Shown: piece after piece, positions 8,801 through 16,956 of the stretch
Numbering within the stretch: the first letter of the stretch is position 1
How the letters are laid out: every line of letters begins with the position of its first letter
Source: DASREM01 sp035652095
Lineage (GTDB): Bacteria > Acidobacteriota > Terriglobia > Terriglobales > Acidobacteriaceae
Reading direction: 5' to 3'
Assembly (NCBI GenBank): GCA_035652095.1
Contig: DASREM010000038.1
Location: forward strand, 136,958-200,957
Length of the DNA stretch: 64,000 nucleotides
Translations under genes and position numbers: made by a program
The notes under the pieces: model-generated
The model's database searches: none
Told to the model about the DNA's origin: nothing
Seen by the model: only the letters and a program-made list of their open reading frames with translations

Positions 8801-9350
8801 GCTGGGGCAGGGCCGCCGAATTCCCGTTGCCCTGTCGAGAACCGTCTCCGAATATTCCCGGGGTCAGGCGAATGAGTTCATAAGGATCGCGGCCGAATTC
8901 CGGCAAGTTGACCACCTGGCGCGATGTGAGAGTGTCTGAGACAGTCGCGGTCTCGGTATCCAGGCCCTCGCCTAAGGCCGTAACAGTTACCGTTTGTTGT
9001 TCTGAGCCCGACGTGAGGACGACGTTGAACTCCTGCACGGCCTCGGCGTTGACCTCTATATTGGGCGTGGAATTCTTCGGGAAGCTTGCCGCCTCCACGG
9101 TGACGGTATAAGTTCCGGGCGTTAGCCCCGTGACCCGGTAAAAACCGGAATTGCCGCTGGTGGTCTCACGACTTACTCCGGTTGCCTGATTGGTTGCGCT
9201 GACTTTTGCTCCCGCTACTACCGCACCCGACTGGTCAGTAACGGTTCCTTGTACCCCGGCGCCGTATTGAGCGGAAGCAATGGTTGAGAGGATGGAAAGT
9301 GTGATGACCAAAAGCAGAGTACCACGCACGTGAACGGATACGTGCCGCAT
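5811..9350 (-). CDS. TonB-dependent receptor, Oar-like, with N-terminal carboxypeptidase-regulatory domain
   Basis: This 1179-residue outer-membrane protein has three parts. A signal peptide ends at about residue 27 (STIASA-Q). A CarboxypepD_reg-like beta-sandwich spans about 30-110, with GTVTDQSGAVVAGAKVSATN and GFYRVTGLTPGTYTVTVEA. A plug and 22-strand-type barrel follow and end in the terminal aromatic FQARLSF. A plug hallmark is LLDGVSVNSLDWGGAAV. This architecture is very common in Acidobacteriota and usually imports large or complex substrates such as oligosaccharides or peptides; the substrate is unknown. It stands alone on the minus strand with no TonB, SusD or degradative enzyme beside it. 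Its promoter must lie in the 160-base gap to kdpC. Confidence 0.9.
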   Translation of the reverse strand: MRHVSVHVRGTLLLVITLSILSTIASAQYGAGVQGTVTDQSGAVVAGAKVSATNQATGVSRETTSGNSGFYRVTGLTPGTYTVTVEAASFPKNSTPNIEVNAEAVQEFNVVLTSGSEQQTVTVTALGEGLDTETATVSDTLTSRQVVNLPEFGRDPYELIRLTPGIFGDGSRQGNGNSAALPQQTGPGGSNNQIFQTENQVQALANGQRVTANNFLLDGVSVNSLDWGGAAVITPNQESVQEVVVASSSYSAQDGRNSGAQVKTISKSGTNSLHGSGFFKLNDKGLNAFNKFYGPTNVPLNTITCEAGTPDQFTVTASHCPTRVDQKYRDFAGSIGGPILKDRLFFFFSYEGVRLNNTTPVRDVKLETPQFEQYVIQNNPNSLAAQIFSTPGTQPRISTTTSVTDCCSLIPGYGLGRWYLPGNGLGQAIGNGPDGIPDWGIFDLTEPNSSSGNQYNGRVDFTAGKNQFFASTYIVRLNNVNGGQRPIQDLTLKPSNYVGTIGWTRTLTSTILNEFRANYTRFNFDQRQPAGLTNFGIPAISLFDFDAGGLGDIGTFLGISRSPTTPQLASQNTYALAETLSWIHNNHAFKFGGEARREENNNDQPGGERPFYQFRGLLNFANDACCFDEQVSVDPVTGLPPNALRHFRTYDFAVFAQDDWKVRPNLTVNLGLRWEYFTPVRETNDLLSNYFAGSQGFINGAVRPVTQLYARDRNNFGPRLGFAWSPNRYQNNLVFRGGFGLVFNRFYGVLFDNVRQNTPFTAEVNTCCFFDNGTNVGSPPGSNIQYFLGANNKANSFPANPVFANGVAPDGALCGDPTCSTVTKVDIFGALPQEPNPYVYIYSLEVEQQPVRDLTLKIGYQGSRSRKLVRTIDVNRLIPGDTFDGLQDKFQNSGVNGLPCGPTNPTCLAPHPTGNNRFNRIFIPLPDVNASYDAAIFHVSRRFSHGFQLDGTYTWSHAIDTASYEIGFQQTDPFNQALDRADSDYDVRHNFVLSAIWELPFLRRQHGFLGSVLGGWTISGIMSKHSGFPFSGLIGSCDTNNDRNGDGYCPDLPAAYFGGAITSPDKRQWINGIFPNPAAEFDTTTRGPGCRCRNIFTGPGYTSVDLAFGKDFALPTVAFLGEGSKLAFRANFFNAFNILNLTTLAPATAPTDIINTTSFGRPSDGLAGRVIEFQARLSF

Positions 9351-9510
9351 GTTTGCCTCCGGAACGGCTTGTGGGCTGTTGCGGGAAGCAAAGATGGCGT
9401 CGCGAGTTGATGGGTTGGCTCACATCGTCCCGGGGAGTATTCAAGAGCTCACCTGTCGAACCGGAGTACCTGCAGGGAAGAGGAGTGGTTCCGAATCTCG
9501 AGTCCGTTCT

Positions 9511-10110
9511 CTACCTTTGCGCCTGTTGTGTCAGAGGAAAACGCGCATCCAGTTCCAGGTTCAGTTCCAAGACATTCACCCGGGGTTCGCCAAGGAAACC
9601 CCATTGCCGGCCCTCCGTGTATTTTGCGACCAGTTGCTTTACCTGGTCTTCTCGAATGCCGCGGGCCTGGGCTACGCGCGGCGCCTGGAATTCAGCTGCA
9701 GCGGGCGTGATATGGGGGTCGAGTCCCGAACCAGATCCGGTAACCAAATCCACGGGCACCGGCAAGTTGGGGTTTTCGTCGTGCGCGGCGGCCACATCTG
9801 CTTTTACGCGATCGATGAGCTTTTGATTGGTCGGACCTAACTGCGAGCCGTTGGAGTTTGCAGCGTCATAGCCGTGTCCCGCAAACGAGGGCCGGGAGTG
9901 AAAGTACGCCGGCGAGCTGAAAGCCTGGCCGATGATGCGTGAGCCCACCGTCCTCCCATTGATCGTGATCAATTGGCCGTTGGCCTGCTTAGGAAACAGT
10001 ACCTGAGCGATACCGGTCACGACGAGGGGATAGATGATCCCCAGCAGAATGGTCGTTGCCATGGTCATCAGTAATGCAGTGACGAAGTGCTTCTTCATTT
10101 CTCGCTCCAT
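9511..10110 (-). CDS. kdpC: Potassium-transporting ATPase KdpC subunit
   Basis: This 199-residue protein has a single N-terminal membrane helix (about residues 9-30) and a periplasmic domain with KdpC hallmarks: PKQANGQLI, SPAYFHSRPS and GSGLDPHITPAAA. In the Kdp complex it sits beside KdpA and KdpB and raises ATP and K+ affinity. The first ATG directly abuts the kdpB stop codon; a second ATG four codons later (MKKHFV) could also be used. It is the last gene of the kdp structural operon. Confidence 0.95.
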   Translation of the reverse strand: MEREMKKHFVTALLMTMATTILLGIIYPLVVTGIAQVLFPKQANGQLITINGRTVGSRIIGQAFSSPAYFHSRPSFAGHGYDAANSNGSQLGPTNQKLIDRVKADVAAAHDENPNLPVPVDLVTGSGSGLDPHITPAAAEFQAPRVAQARGIREDQVKQLVAKYTEGRQWGFLGEPRVNVLELNLELDARFPLTQQAQR

Positions 10111-12207
10111 TTATGCCAGTCCCACGCGAGTAATCAGGAGGTCAATGATCTTGATCCCGACGAAGGGAACGATGATTCCCCCAAAGCCGTAGACCAACAG
10201 GTTATTCCGCAGCAGAATGGCCGCGGCCATGGGCCGGTACTTGACCCCGCGCAAGGCGAGCGGAATGAGGCCGACGATGATCAAGGCGTTGAAGATTACC
10301 GCCGACAAGATCGCGGACTGTGGCGTTTGCAGATGCATGATGTTCAATGCGTTCAGTACCGGGAAGGTTCCGGCGAACATGGCCGGAATAATCGCGAAGT
10401 ACTTGGCCACGTCATTGGCGATGGAAAATGTAGTCAAGGCGCCGCGTGTCATCAACAATTGCTTGCCGATTTCGACGATCTCGATCAGCTTGGTGGGATT
10501 GGAGTCGAGATCCACCATGTTTCCGGCTTCCTTGGCGGCCTGGGTGCCTGTATTCATGGCCACGCCCACGTCGGCCTGGGCCAATGCGGGAGCGTCGTTC
10601 GTGCCGTCGCCGGTCATGGCCACGAGCTTGCCCTCGGCCTGCTCGCGCTTGATGAGATCCATCTTGTCTTTAGGAGTGGCCTGGGCAAGAAAATCGTCCA
10701 CCCCGGCTTCCCGTGCGATAGCGGCGGCAGTAAGCGGATTGTCTCCGGTGATCATGACCGTGCGAATGCCGATCGCGCGCAAGTGATCGAACCGTTCTTT
10801 CATTCCTCCTTTGACGACGTCCTTCAACTCGATTACTCCGAGAGGGCCGCGGTTTTTCTCCGCCACCACCAGGGGCGTGCCACCGGAGCGCGCAATCGCT
10901 TCCACCGTGGCGCCTACTTCGGGGGGCATCTTGCGGCCGCTCTGGGAAACGTAGTTCGCGATGGCATCGGTCGCACCTTTGCGAATTTCGAACCCGTTCA
11001 AGTCCACTCCGGACATCCGCGTTTGCGCCGTGAATGGCACAAAATGGGTGTCGTGCGAACCCAAATCCCGACCTCTTAGTCCATATTTCTCCTTGGCGAG
11101 GACCACAATGGAGCGTCCCTCCGGAGTTTCATCGGCAAGGGAGGATAACTGGGCCGCGTCTGCAAGCTCCCGCTCGGTCACTCCCGGGGCCGGAATGAAG
11201 CGCGAGGCCTGCCGGTTTCCCAGAGTGATGGTCCCGGTCTTGTCGAGCAGCAGCGTGTTCACGTCTCCCGCGGCTTCAACCGCTCGTCCCGACATGGCCA
11301 GAACGTTGTGCTGGACCAGCCGATCCATTCCCGCAATTCCGATGGCGGAGAGCAAGCCGCCAATGGTGGTGGGAATCAGGCAGACCAGCAGGGAAACCAG
11401 GACAAAGACGGTTTGTGGCGAGCCCGAGTAAATTGCGAACGGCTGCAAGGTCACCACTGCCAAAAGAAAGATGATCGTGAGGCCGGCCAGCAGGATGTTC
11501 AGGGCGATTTCGTTCGGGGTCTTTTGCCGCTCCGCGCCTTCCACCAGAGCAATCATGCGATCAAGGAAAGTTTCCCCGGGGTTGGAAGTGATCTTTACCT
11601 TGATCCGGTCAGACAAGACGCGGGTCCCTCCCGTTACCGCGGACCGATCGCCGCCCGCTTCACGAATGACGGGAGCCGATTCGCCCGTGATCGCCGATTC
11701 GTCCACCGAGGCGACCCCTTCGATGATCTCGCCGTCGGAAGGGATGAACTCACCCGCGGCAACCATGACGAAGTCGCCGGCGCGCAGCTTGGAACTTGGA
11801 ACCTTTTCTACCTGTCCATTGTTCCCGGTCACCCGGTTGGCAATGGTTTCGGAGCGGGCTTTGCGCAGGGTGTCAGCCTGCGCTTTTCCGCGGCCTTCGG
11901 CCATGGCTTCGGCGAAGTTTGCGAACAATACCGTGAACCATAGCCAGAGCGTGATCTGTAAATTGAATTTGAACGCCGTCCCACCCTTGAACAGAAGCAC
12001 GGTCGTGATCACGCTGCCGATCTCGACGACAAACATGACAGGATTTCCCATCATGGTGCGCGGGTTCAGCTTGATGAATGATTCCAGGATCGCTCGCCTC
12101 GCGATCTTCCACTCCCAGATTGCCTTCTTCCTGGGCTTCATGGGCGAGTGTCCCAGCCGAACCGTTTCAACTGGCGGCAGAGTTGGCGTTTGCGTGGTCA
12201 TGGCCAT
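10111..12207 (-). CDS. kdpB: Potassium-transporting P-type ATPase KdpB subunit
   Basis: This 698-residue P-type ATPase is the energising subunit of the high-affinity K+ pump. It carries the TGES actuator loop (about 174-177), the phosphorylation motif DKTGT with Asp322, the membrane motif CLIPTTIGG (about 276-284) and the hinge TGDGTNDAP (from about 532). Length and motif spacing are normal, with no broken residues. An extra N-terminal stretch of about 30 residues, proline-rich then basic, precedes the first helix. It lies between kdpA (10 bases upstream) and kdpC (0 bases downstream). Confidence 0.97.
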   Translation of the reverse strand: MAMTTQTPTLPPVETVRLGHSPMKPRKKAIWEWKIARRAILESFIKLNPRTMMGNPVMFVVEIGSVITTVLLFKGGTAFKFNLQITLWLWFTVLFANFAEAMAEGRGKAQADTLRKARSETIANRVTGNNGQVEKVPSSKLRAGDFVMVAAGEFIPSDGEIIEGVASVDESAITGESAPVIREAGGDRSAVTGGTRVLSDRIKVKITSNPGETFLDRMIALVEGAERQKTPNEIALNILLAGLTIIFLLAVVTLQPFAIYSGSPQTVFVLVSLLVCLIPTTIGGLLSAIGIAGMDRLVQHNVLAMSGRAVEAAGDVNTLLLDKTGTITLGNRQASRFIPAPGVTERELADAAQLSSLADETPEGRSIVVLAKEKYGLRGRDLGSHDTHFVPFTAQTRMSGVDLNGFEIRKGATDAIANYVSQSGRKMPPEVGATVEAIARSGGTPLVVAEKNRGPLGVIELKDVVKGGMKERFDHLRAIGIRTVMITGDNPLTAAAIAREAGVDDFLAQATPKDKMDLIKREQAEGKLVAMTGDGTNDAPALAQADVGVAMNTGTQAAKEAGNMVDLDSNPTKLIEIVEIGKQLLMTRGALTTFSIANDVAKYFAIIPAMFAGTFPVLNALNIMHLQTPQSAILSAVIFNALIIVGLIPLALRGVKYRPMAAAILLRNNLLVYGFGGIIVPFVGIKIIDLLITRVGLA

Positions 12208-12217
12208 GTTGCGTCCT

Positions 12218-14014
12218 TTAAAAGGTCTTACCTGCGATCATGAGCAGGTGCTCAAGGATCGGTCCCAGGCTTAAGGCCGGGAAGAAAGTCAGCGCACCCA
12301 CGATCACGATCACGCCGATCAGAAGCACGGTGAACAGGGGAGTCGTCACCGGGAATGTGCCCAGCGACGGCGGAACATATTTCTTGCCCGCGAGGTTGCC
12401 GGCGATGGCCAGCATGGGGATGATCATGAGGAAGCGCCCAGCCAGCATGGTGATCCCGATGGTAGTGTCGTACCAGGGCGTGTTGGCGGTGAGCCCGCCG
12501 AATGCTGACCCGTTGTTGCCTGCACCCGAAGTGAAGGCGTACAACATTTCGCTCAACCCGTGCGGTCCCGGATTGCTGATGCTGGAAGTCCCGAATCCGT
12601 GCACGACGGAAATGCCAGTAAACGCGAGGATGACGAGAGGAAATACCAGCACCACGAGCATCGCCATTTTCACGTCGTAGGCTTCGATCTTTTTGCCAAG
12701 ATACTCGGGCGTGCGGCCCACCATCAGCCCGGCGATGAAGACAGCCAGGACAATGTAGATAAGCATGCCGTACATGCCGGCCCCGACGCCGCCGAAAATT
12801 ACTTCGCTCAGCATGATGTTCACCAATGGAACCATGCCGCCGAGCGGAGTGTAGGAGTCATGCCAGCTGTTGATCGCGCCACAACTGGCGTCAGTTGTAA
12901 CGGTAGCAAACAGGGCCGAGTTCGCAATGCCAAAGCGAACTTCCTTCCCTTCCATGTTGCCGCCCGATTGGAGAGCGCTGGCTTGTTGATTAGTACCCGC
13001 CAGCAGGGGATTGCCGCGGGCCTCCGCCCAGTATGCGACGGTCACACCCGCAAGAAATAAGATTGCCATCGCCGACCACACTGCCCAGCCGTGCGCCTGG
13101 GAACGGGTCATCTGTCCCAGGGTGTAAGTGAGTCCGGAGGAAATCGCGAAGATGGTAAACAACTCAATCAAATTGGACAGCGGAGTCGGGTTTTCGAAAG
13201 GATGCGCACTGTTGGCATTGAAAAAACCGCCGCCGTTCGTACCCCACTCCTTGATGATCTCCTGCGACGCCACAGGTCCCTGCGCAATGATCTGCTCCGT
13301 GACTGTGTCCATCACCGGCTTGCCGTCGCGTCCGACCACGGGCTTGCCATCTGTCACTTTCTGCACGCGCATGGGCTCAACCAGTTTGACGGTGTCATAA
13401 GGCTTTAAATTCTGGACCACGCCTTGTGAAACCAGGAGGAGCGCACCCACGACGGAGAAGGGAAGAAGGAGCCACAGCAAGGCCCGCACCAGGTCAACCC
13501 AGAAATTCCCGATGGTCTGCGTCTGCCGGCGAGCGACGCCGCGGATGAATGCGATGGCCAGCGCAATACCAACCGCCGCGGAAACGAAGTTGTGATAGGC
13601 GAGCCCGGCCATCTGCGTGAAATAACTCATCGTCGATTCGCCGGAATAGGCCTGCCAATTGGTGTTGGTGGTGAATGAAGCCGCGGTATTGAAAGCGACG
13701 TGAGCCGGAGTGACCGCGCCCAGCTTTTGGGGATTGATAGGGAGGTATCCCTGCAAGCGCTGCATCAGGTACAACACGATCATCGAAACCAGGCTGAACA
13801 GGAGCATGGTGATCGCATACTCGGTCCAGCGCATTTCGTGATTCTCGTCTACGCCTGTCAGTCGATAGAGCAGGCGTTCCACCGGACGAAGCACCGGATC
13901 CATGAAAGTCTTCTCGCGGTTGAACACACGCGCCATGAAGACACCCAAGGGTTTGGCGACGACCAGTGTGAGCGCCAGGAACAGAAGAATTTGAAACCAG
14001 CCATTGGTTGTCAT
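12218..14014 (-). CDS. kdpA: Potassium-transporting ATPase KdpA subunit
   Basis: This 598-residue multi-spanning membrane protein is the K+ channel-like subunit of Kdp. Selectivity-loop segments of the family are readable: SFTTNTNWQAY, GTNGGGFFNANSAHPFENP and AGNNGSAFGGLTANT. It binds K+ in the membrane and passes it to KdpB. Its start follows the 39-residue small gene by five bases, and the Shine-Dalgarno-like AAAGG lies inside the end of that gene, so the two are probably translationally coupled. Confidence 0.96.
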   Translation of the reverse strand: MTTNGWFQILLFLALTLVVAKPLGVFMARVFNREKTFMDPVLRPVERLLYRLTGVDENHEMRWTEYAITMLLFSLVSMIVLYLMQRLQGYLPINPQKLGAVTPAHVAFNTAASFTTNTNWQAYSGESTMSYFTQMAGLAYHNFVSAAVGIALAIAFIRGVARRQTQTIGNFWVDLVRALLWLLLPFSVVGALLLVSQGVVQNLKPYDTVKLVEPMRVQKVTDGKPVVGRDGKPVMDTVTEQIIAQGPVASQEIIKEWGTNGGGFFNANSAHPFENPTPLSNLIELFTIFAISSGLTYTLGQMTRSQAHGWAVWSAMAILFLAGVTVAYWAEARGNPLLAGTNQQASALQSGGNMEGKEVRFGIANSALFATVTTDASCGAINSWHDSYTPLGGMVPLVNIMLSEVIFGGVGAGMYGMLIYIVLAVFIAGLMVGRTPEYLGKKIEAYDVKMAMLVVLVFPLVILAFTGISVVHGFGTSSISNPGPHGLSEMLYAFTSGAGNNGSAFGGLTANTPWYDTTIGITMLAGRFLMIIPMLAIAGNLAGKKYVPPSLGTFPVTTPLFTVLLIGVIVIVGALTFFPALSLGPILEHLLMIAGKTF

Positions 14015-14019
14015 GACAA

Positions 14020-14139
14020 CTACCTTTGCTTCTCTTCGCCTGCCGGCCCGCTAGCGCTGGATTTTCTGCGCGGAAGAAGGTAGCCGATCGCGAACGAGAC
14101 CAGCACGATTCCGACAAATACCCAGGGATGCGTGGCCAT
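14020..14139 (-). CDS. 39-residue single-span membrane protein between kdpF and kdpA
   Basis: A 40-codon frame (39 residues plus TAG) starts at an ATG at 14139 that overlaps the kdpF stop by one base (TGATG). It reads MATHPWVFVGIVLVSFAIG and continues as YLLPRRK followed by a hydrophilic tail ending EEKQR. This is one hydrophobic helix followed by a basic stop-transfer and a charged tail. The tight overlap with kdpF and five-base spacing to kdpA argue for real translation. I do not recognise a named family; an accessory or stabilising role for the Kdp complex is inferred only from position. Confidence 0.65.
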   Translation of the reverse strand: MATHPWVFVGIVLVSFAIGYLLPRRKSSASGPAGEEKQR

Positions 14140-14228
14140 CAGAATTTCTCCGGACGCAGCAATGCGTAGATCAGGTACACCGTGGTCGCCGCACTGATGG
14201 CAAGCATGATCAGAGATTCCAGATTCAT
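14139..14228 (-). CDS. kdpF: KdpF small subunit
   Basis: This 29-residue hydrophobic peptide (MNLESLIMLAISAATTVYL, ending YALLRPEKF) has the length, single helix and LLRPEKF terminus typical of KdpF. KdpF stabilises the KdpABC complex in the inner membrane. It sits upstream of kdpA as expected, but a small membrane-protein gene intervenes. Confidence 0.9.
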   Translation of the reverse strand: MNLESLIMLAISAATTVYLIYALLRPEKF

Positions 14229-14239
14229 ATCTTTGAGCC

Positions 14240-14326
14240 TCACTTCACGCGGTCGCAGAAATGCACGTACGCGATGGATACCGCGAAGAACGCGACCGTG
14301 GCGCCTATCCAAAGAATGTCTTGCAT
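14240..14326 (-). CDS. 28-residue membrane peptide upstream of kdpF
   Basis: A 29-codon frame (28 residues plus TGA) begins at ATG 14326 and reads MQDILWIGATVAFFAVSIAY then VHFCDRVK. It is one transmembrane helix ending in a short basic tail with a CDR motif. It lies between the porin gene and kdpF, with 11 bases to the kdpF start. Similar tiny peptides (single helix ending in a Cys-Asp/Glu-Arg tail) are, to my recollection, often found ahead of kdp genes in other bacteria but are rarely annotated. The role is unknown. Confidence 0.6.
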   Translation of the reverse strand: MQDILWIGATVAFFAVSIAYVHFCDRVK

Positions 14327-14399
14327 AACACGCTCCACGAACGGATATCGAAAAACATTGCCATGCTCGGCCCAACCTGCGGGCGTCGGTCCGCAGAGG

Positions 14400-16004
14400 T
14401 CAGAACTTCACCAGGATCGCCATGTTCAAACGGTTTTCGTTTCGGCGCAGATCCGGTTGAAATCCCGCCACCAGGGAGCCGGGAGGGCCCTGATTGCCGC
14501 CCGGAGGTGTGACCCCGCCCGGCCCGGAGAAGTACGGGACGTTTGCCGCACGATAGTTGTATTCCCAGCGAAACGTGATGTACTGGCTCGGCATCCAGTC
14601 GAAGGTGCCGGACATGTCCCATGCCTTGTAGGGATCGCCCGGGTTCTCTGTGAAGTAAGGCGTGCCCGATGCCGCGGTCGCTCCGTTGATGGGCGGCAAC
14701 AGTACAAGATACCGTCCGGGATTGTTAGTTTTCCCGCCGCCGACGGTTACCGCATAGCGGTCCTTGCTGAACCAGAGGCGGTTGTAGAACATGAAGCCCA
14801 GGAAACTCTGCTTAGGTGCGAACACCCGCTTGCCGTCAATGATCTGGGTCGAACCACCGGCGCAGCTCACGCCGCCGCCATGTTCACAACCGGCATCCCC
14901 GGTCAGAGAAAAGGCGGCTTTGCTGATGAAGGTTTCCGGATTGTCGTAGTACTTGACCTGGATGCTGTCGTCGGTGTGATAGCGGATGCGATCGGGGATG
15001 TTCAGCGCGTCGGCTCCGAGCGCATACTGATTGCCGGTGAATGAGAACCAGCCATTGGGGCGCCACAGGATCTGGCCTCCGACTCCAGGCCGGTGATTGA
15101 ACCTTCCATACGCCTGCCATCCGTTGACGAACCAGGGCTCAATTTTCAAATGCTCGCTGGGAAAGATCTGCACCCGCACGCCATTGAAGAACCACGGCGT
15201 GTTTGAAGAAACATACGACGGCTGGTACGCCCAATTGTCGAAGTTGTAGTAGCTGAACAGTCCGACATAGGACATGAAGATTCCAGCATCCACATTGACC
15301 CCGTGCAATGCGTTGAAGTGGTAGCCTCCATACGCTTCCGAGACGTAGCGATAGGCGTTGTCGAGATTCCATTGGCCACGAGAGGGACTGGCGTCGTTGC
15401 GCGGGGTGGTCTGCGAATACAGTCCAAACTGCGTCATCAGTCGAGCGCGCACGTTGTCAAAATGAAAGTCCCCGCCGACGCCGAGCTGGGTAAGCTGGAC
15501 CTCCCCGGCGCGGAAGACTTCGCTCGAACCGCTGATGGTGTCGTCCTTGGGATGCCGGAAGTCGTAGATGTAATCCACATCGGCCCGGATCTCAGGGGTG
15601 AAAAACTTGGTGTCGAAGGCCGGGGTCTTGGTGCGGGGATTGCCGTTCAACCATGTCCAGTCGGCGAACGCGAATGGTTCGGGTTTGGCTGGGGATTCAG
15701 CCGGGATTGCCTGCTGCTGGGCGCCAGTTTGCGCGTCGTTGCCAACATAGCTCGCCGACTGTGCCGAGCTTGCGCTTCCGCCAGCTTCGCCGGACCGCTG
15801 TTTCAACTGCGCTTCGAGTTCGGCAATGCGGTTCCGCATCGCCTGGAGTTCTTGAAGGATTTGAGCGTTCGTTCTGTCGGATGCAGCAGCGGAAGTGTTC
15901 TGGTCGTTGCCGCTGTCCTCGGCAAAGAGGGTTGATGTTATTAGCAATGTAAAAGTGAAAACCACACCGCATGCTCGCAGCCATACGAATGTTCTTGTTG
16001 TCAT
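14400..16004 (-). CDS. Outer-membrane beta-barrel porin, first gene of the kdp structural operon
   Basis: This 534-residue protein starts with a signal peptide (LRACGVVFTFTLLITSTLFA), followed by a coiled-coil-like stretch (ILQELQAMRNRIAELEAQLKQ, about residues 48-68) and a long barrel region of alternating aromatic strands ending in Phe (MAILVKF). The layout resembles the beta-barrel porin-2 group, where the N-terminal coiled coil trimerises or spans the periplasm. The start has AAGGA upstream. It is co-directional with the kdp genes (73 bases before the 28-residue peptide), so a role in letting K+ or another ion cross the outer membrane is a reasonable inference. The exact solute is not known. 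Confidence 0.75.
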   Translation of the reverse strand: MTTRTFVWLRACGVVFTFTLLITSTLFAEDSGNDQNTSAAASDRTNAQILQELQAMRNRIAELEAQLKQRSGEAGGSASSAQSASYVGNDAQTGAQQQAIPAESPAKPEPFAFADWTWLNGNPRTKTPAFDTKFFTPEIRADVDYIYDFRHPKDDTISGSSEVFRAGEVQLTQLGVGGDFHFDNVRARLMTQFGLYSQTTPRNDASPSRGQWNLDNAYRYVSEAYGGYHFNALHGVNVDAGIFMSYVGLFSYYNFDNWAYQPSYVSSNTPWFFNGVRVQIFPSEHLKIEPWFVNGWQAYGRFNHRPGVGGQILWRPNGWFSFTGNQYALGADALNIPDRIRYHTDDSIQVKYYDNPETFISKAAFSLTGDAGCEHGGGVSCAGGSTQIIDGKRVFAPKQSFLGFMFYNRLWFSKDRYAVTVGGGKTNNPGRYLVLLPPINGATAASGTPYFTENPGDPYKAWDMSGTFDWMPSQYITFRWEYNYRAANVPYFSGPGGVTPPGGNQGPPGSLVAGFQPDLRRNENRLNMAILVKF

Positions 16005-16069
16005 CTCGTCCTTGGATCTGTGTTTGAAATCGGCTGCTCTTGTTCGCGCTTACATTGAAAGTGACAGCG

Positions 16070-16113
16070 CATAAAAAAACGCTAAACAATCCATAAAAAA
16101 GACATAAATACCC
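16070..16113 (-). promoter_or_regulatory. Candidate KdpE operator: four 11-bp-spaced repeats
   Basis: On the plus strand CATAAA occurs at 16070, 16092 and 16103, and the related GCTAAA at 16081. All are spaced by exactly 11 bases, one helical turn, and sit 66-110 bases upstream of the porin start. Read toward the operon they are TTTATG repeats. OmpR-type regulators bind direct repeats at this spacing, and the KdpE target in E. coli is also T-rich direct-repeat sequence. The KdpE-like gene is the nearest upstream gene. Binding is inferred. Confidence 0.55.
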
Positions 16114-16252
16114 GTCGAGTTTCCGAATGGAAACAGGCGTTGCACGAATGGCGGAAGTGGTGAACTCCCCAGGGTTCCGTGCGCAACTTCATCGAGCTAA
16201 CTGAGGGTGGTGGCCTTGGTCAGAGGGGGCGTGGATCGCGCTTCGTTTAATC

Positions 16253-16951
16253 TCATGGCTCGAAGCGGTAACCTACCCATGGTTCGGTAACAATGTAACG
16301 GGGAGTGCTTTCGTTTGGCTCGAGCTTTTTGCGTAAGTGACCCACAAAGACGCGAAGATATTCCGGCTGCTCGGTACTATTGGGTCCCCAGATTGCAGAG
16401 AGCAGCACGCGATGGGTGATGACCTTTCCGGGATGCCGAGCCAGGTACGCCAGGAGATCGAACTCTTTCGGCGTCAGGTGAACGCTGCGTCCGCTGACCA
16501 AAACGGTGCGGGTTTGCGAATCAATGTGGAAGTCGCCTACCTCGATCACCTGCGATTCCGGAGCTTCCTTCGCGGCAGCGCGGCGAAGGGATGCCCGTAC
16601 CCGGGCCAAAAGTTCATTCACATTGAAGGGCTTGGTCACGTAGTCGTCAGCGCCGGCATCGAGGGCATCCACCTTCATGCGCTCTTCACCGCGGACCGAA
16701 AGCACGATGATTGGGACCTGGGACTGCTCTCGAACCTGCTGGCAGAGTTGCAGGCCATCCATGTTCGGCATTCGCAAGTCGGTAATGATGAGGTCGGGAG
16801 ACCAGTCCTTCATTAGCTGGAGAGCTTGGTCACCATCGCCGGCAACCCGGACTCCGTATCCATGGCTGGATAAGGTAGTCTTGAGCACACGCGTGATCTG
16901 CTGCTCGTCGTCAACCACCAGGATGTTGCCTTTGGATGTGGAGGATGGCAT
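16253..16951 (-). CDS. kdpE: KdpE-like OmpR-family response regulator
   Basis: This 232-residue regulator has an N-terminal receiver domain with the acidic pair (VVDDE), phospho-acceptor Asp58 in LIITDLRMP, Ser85 and Lys107 (TKPF). A winged-helix DNA-binding domain follows (LTPKEFDLLAYLARHPGKVI, then GHLRKKLEP and GYRFEP at the C-terminus). The ATG at 16951 is chosen because it begins just before the receiver fold; it lies five bases after the stop of the KdpD N-terminal gene, so the two are one operon. Its expected target is the kdp promoter, where in-phase repeats are seen. Confidence 0.88.
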   Translation of the reverse strand: MPSSTSKGNILVVDDEQQITRVLKTTLSSHGYGVRVAGDGDQALQLMKDWSPDLIITDLRMPNMDGLQLCQQVREQSQVPIIVLSVRGEERMKVDALDAGADDYVTKPFNVNELLARVRASLRRAAAKEAPESQVIEVGDFHIDSQTRTVLVSGRSVHLTPKEFDLLAYLARHPGKVITHRVLLSAIWGPNSTEQPEYLRVFVGHLRKKLEPNESTPRYIVTEPWVGYRFEP

Positions 16952-16956
16952 GCGGG

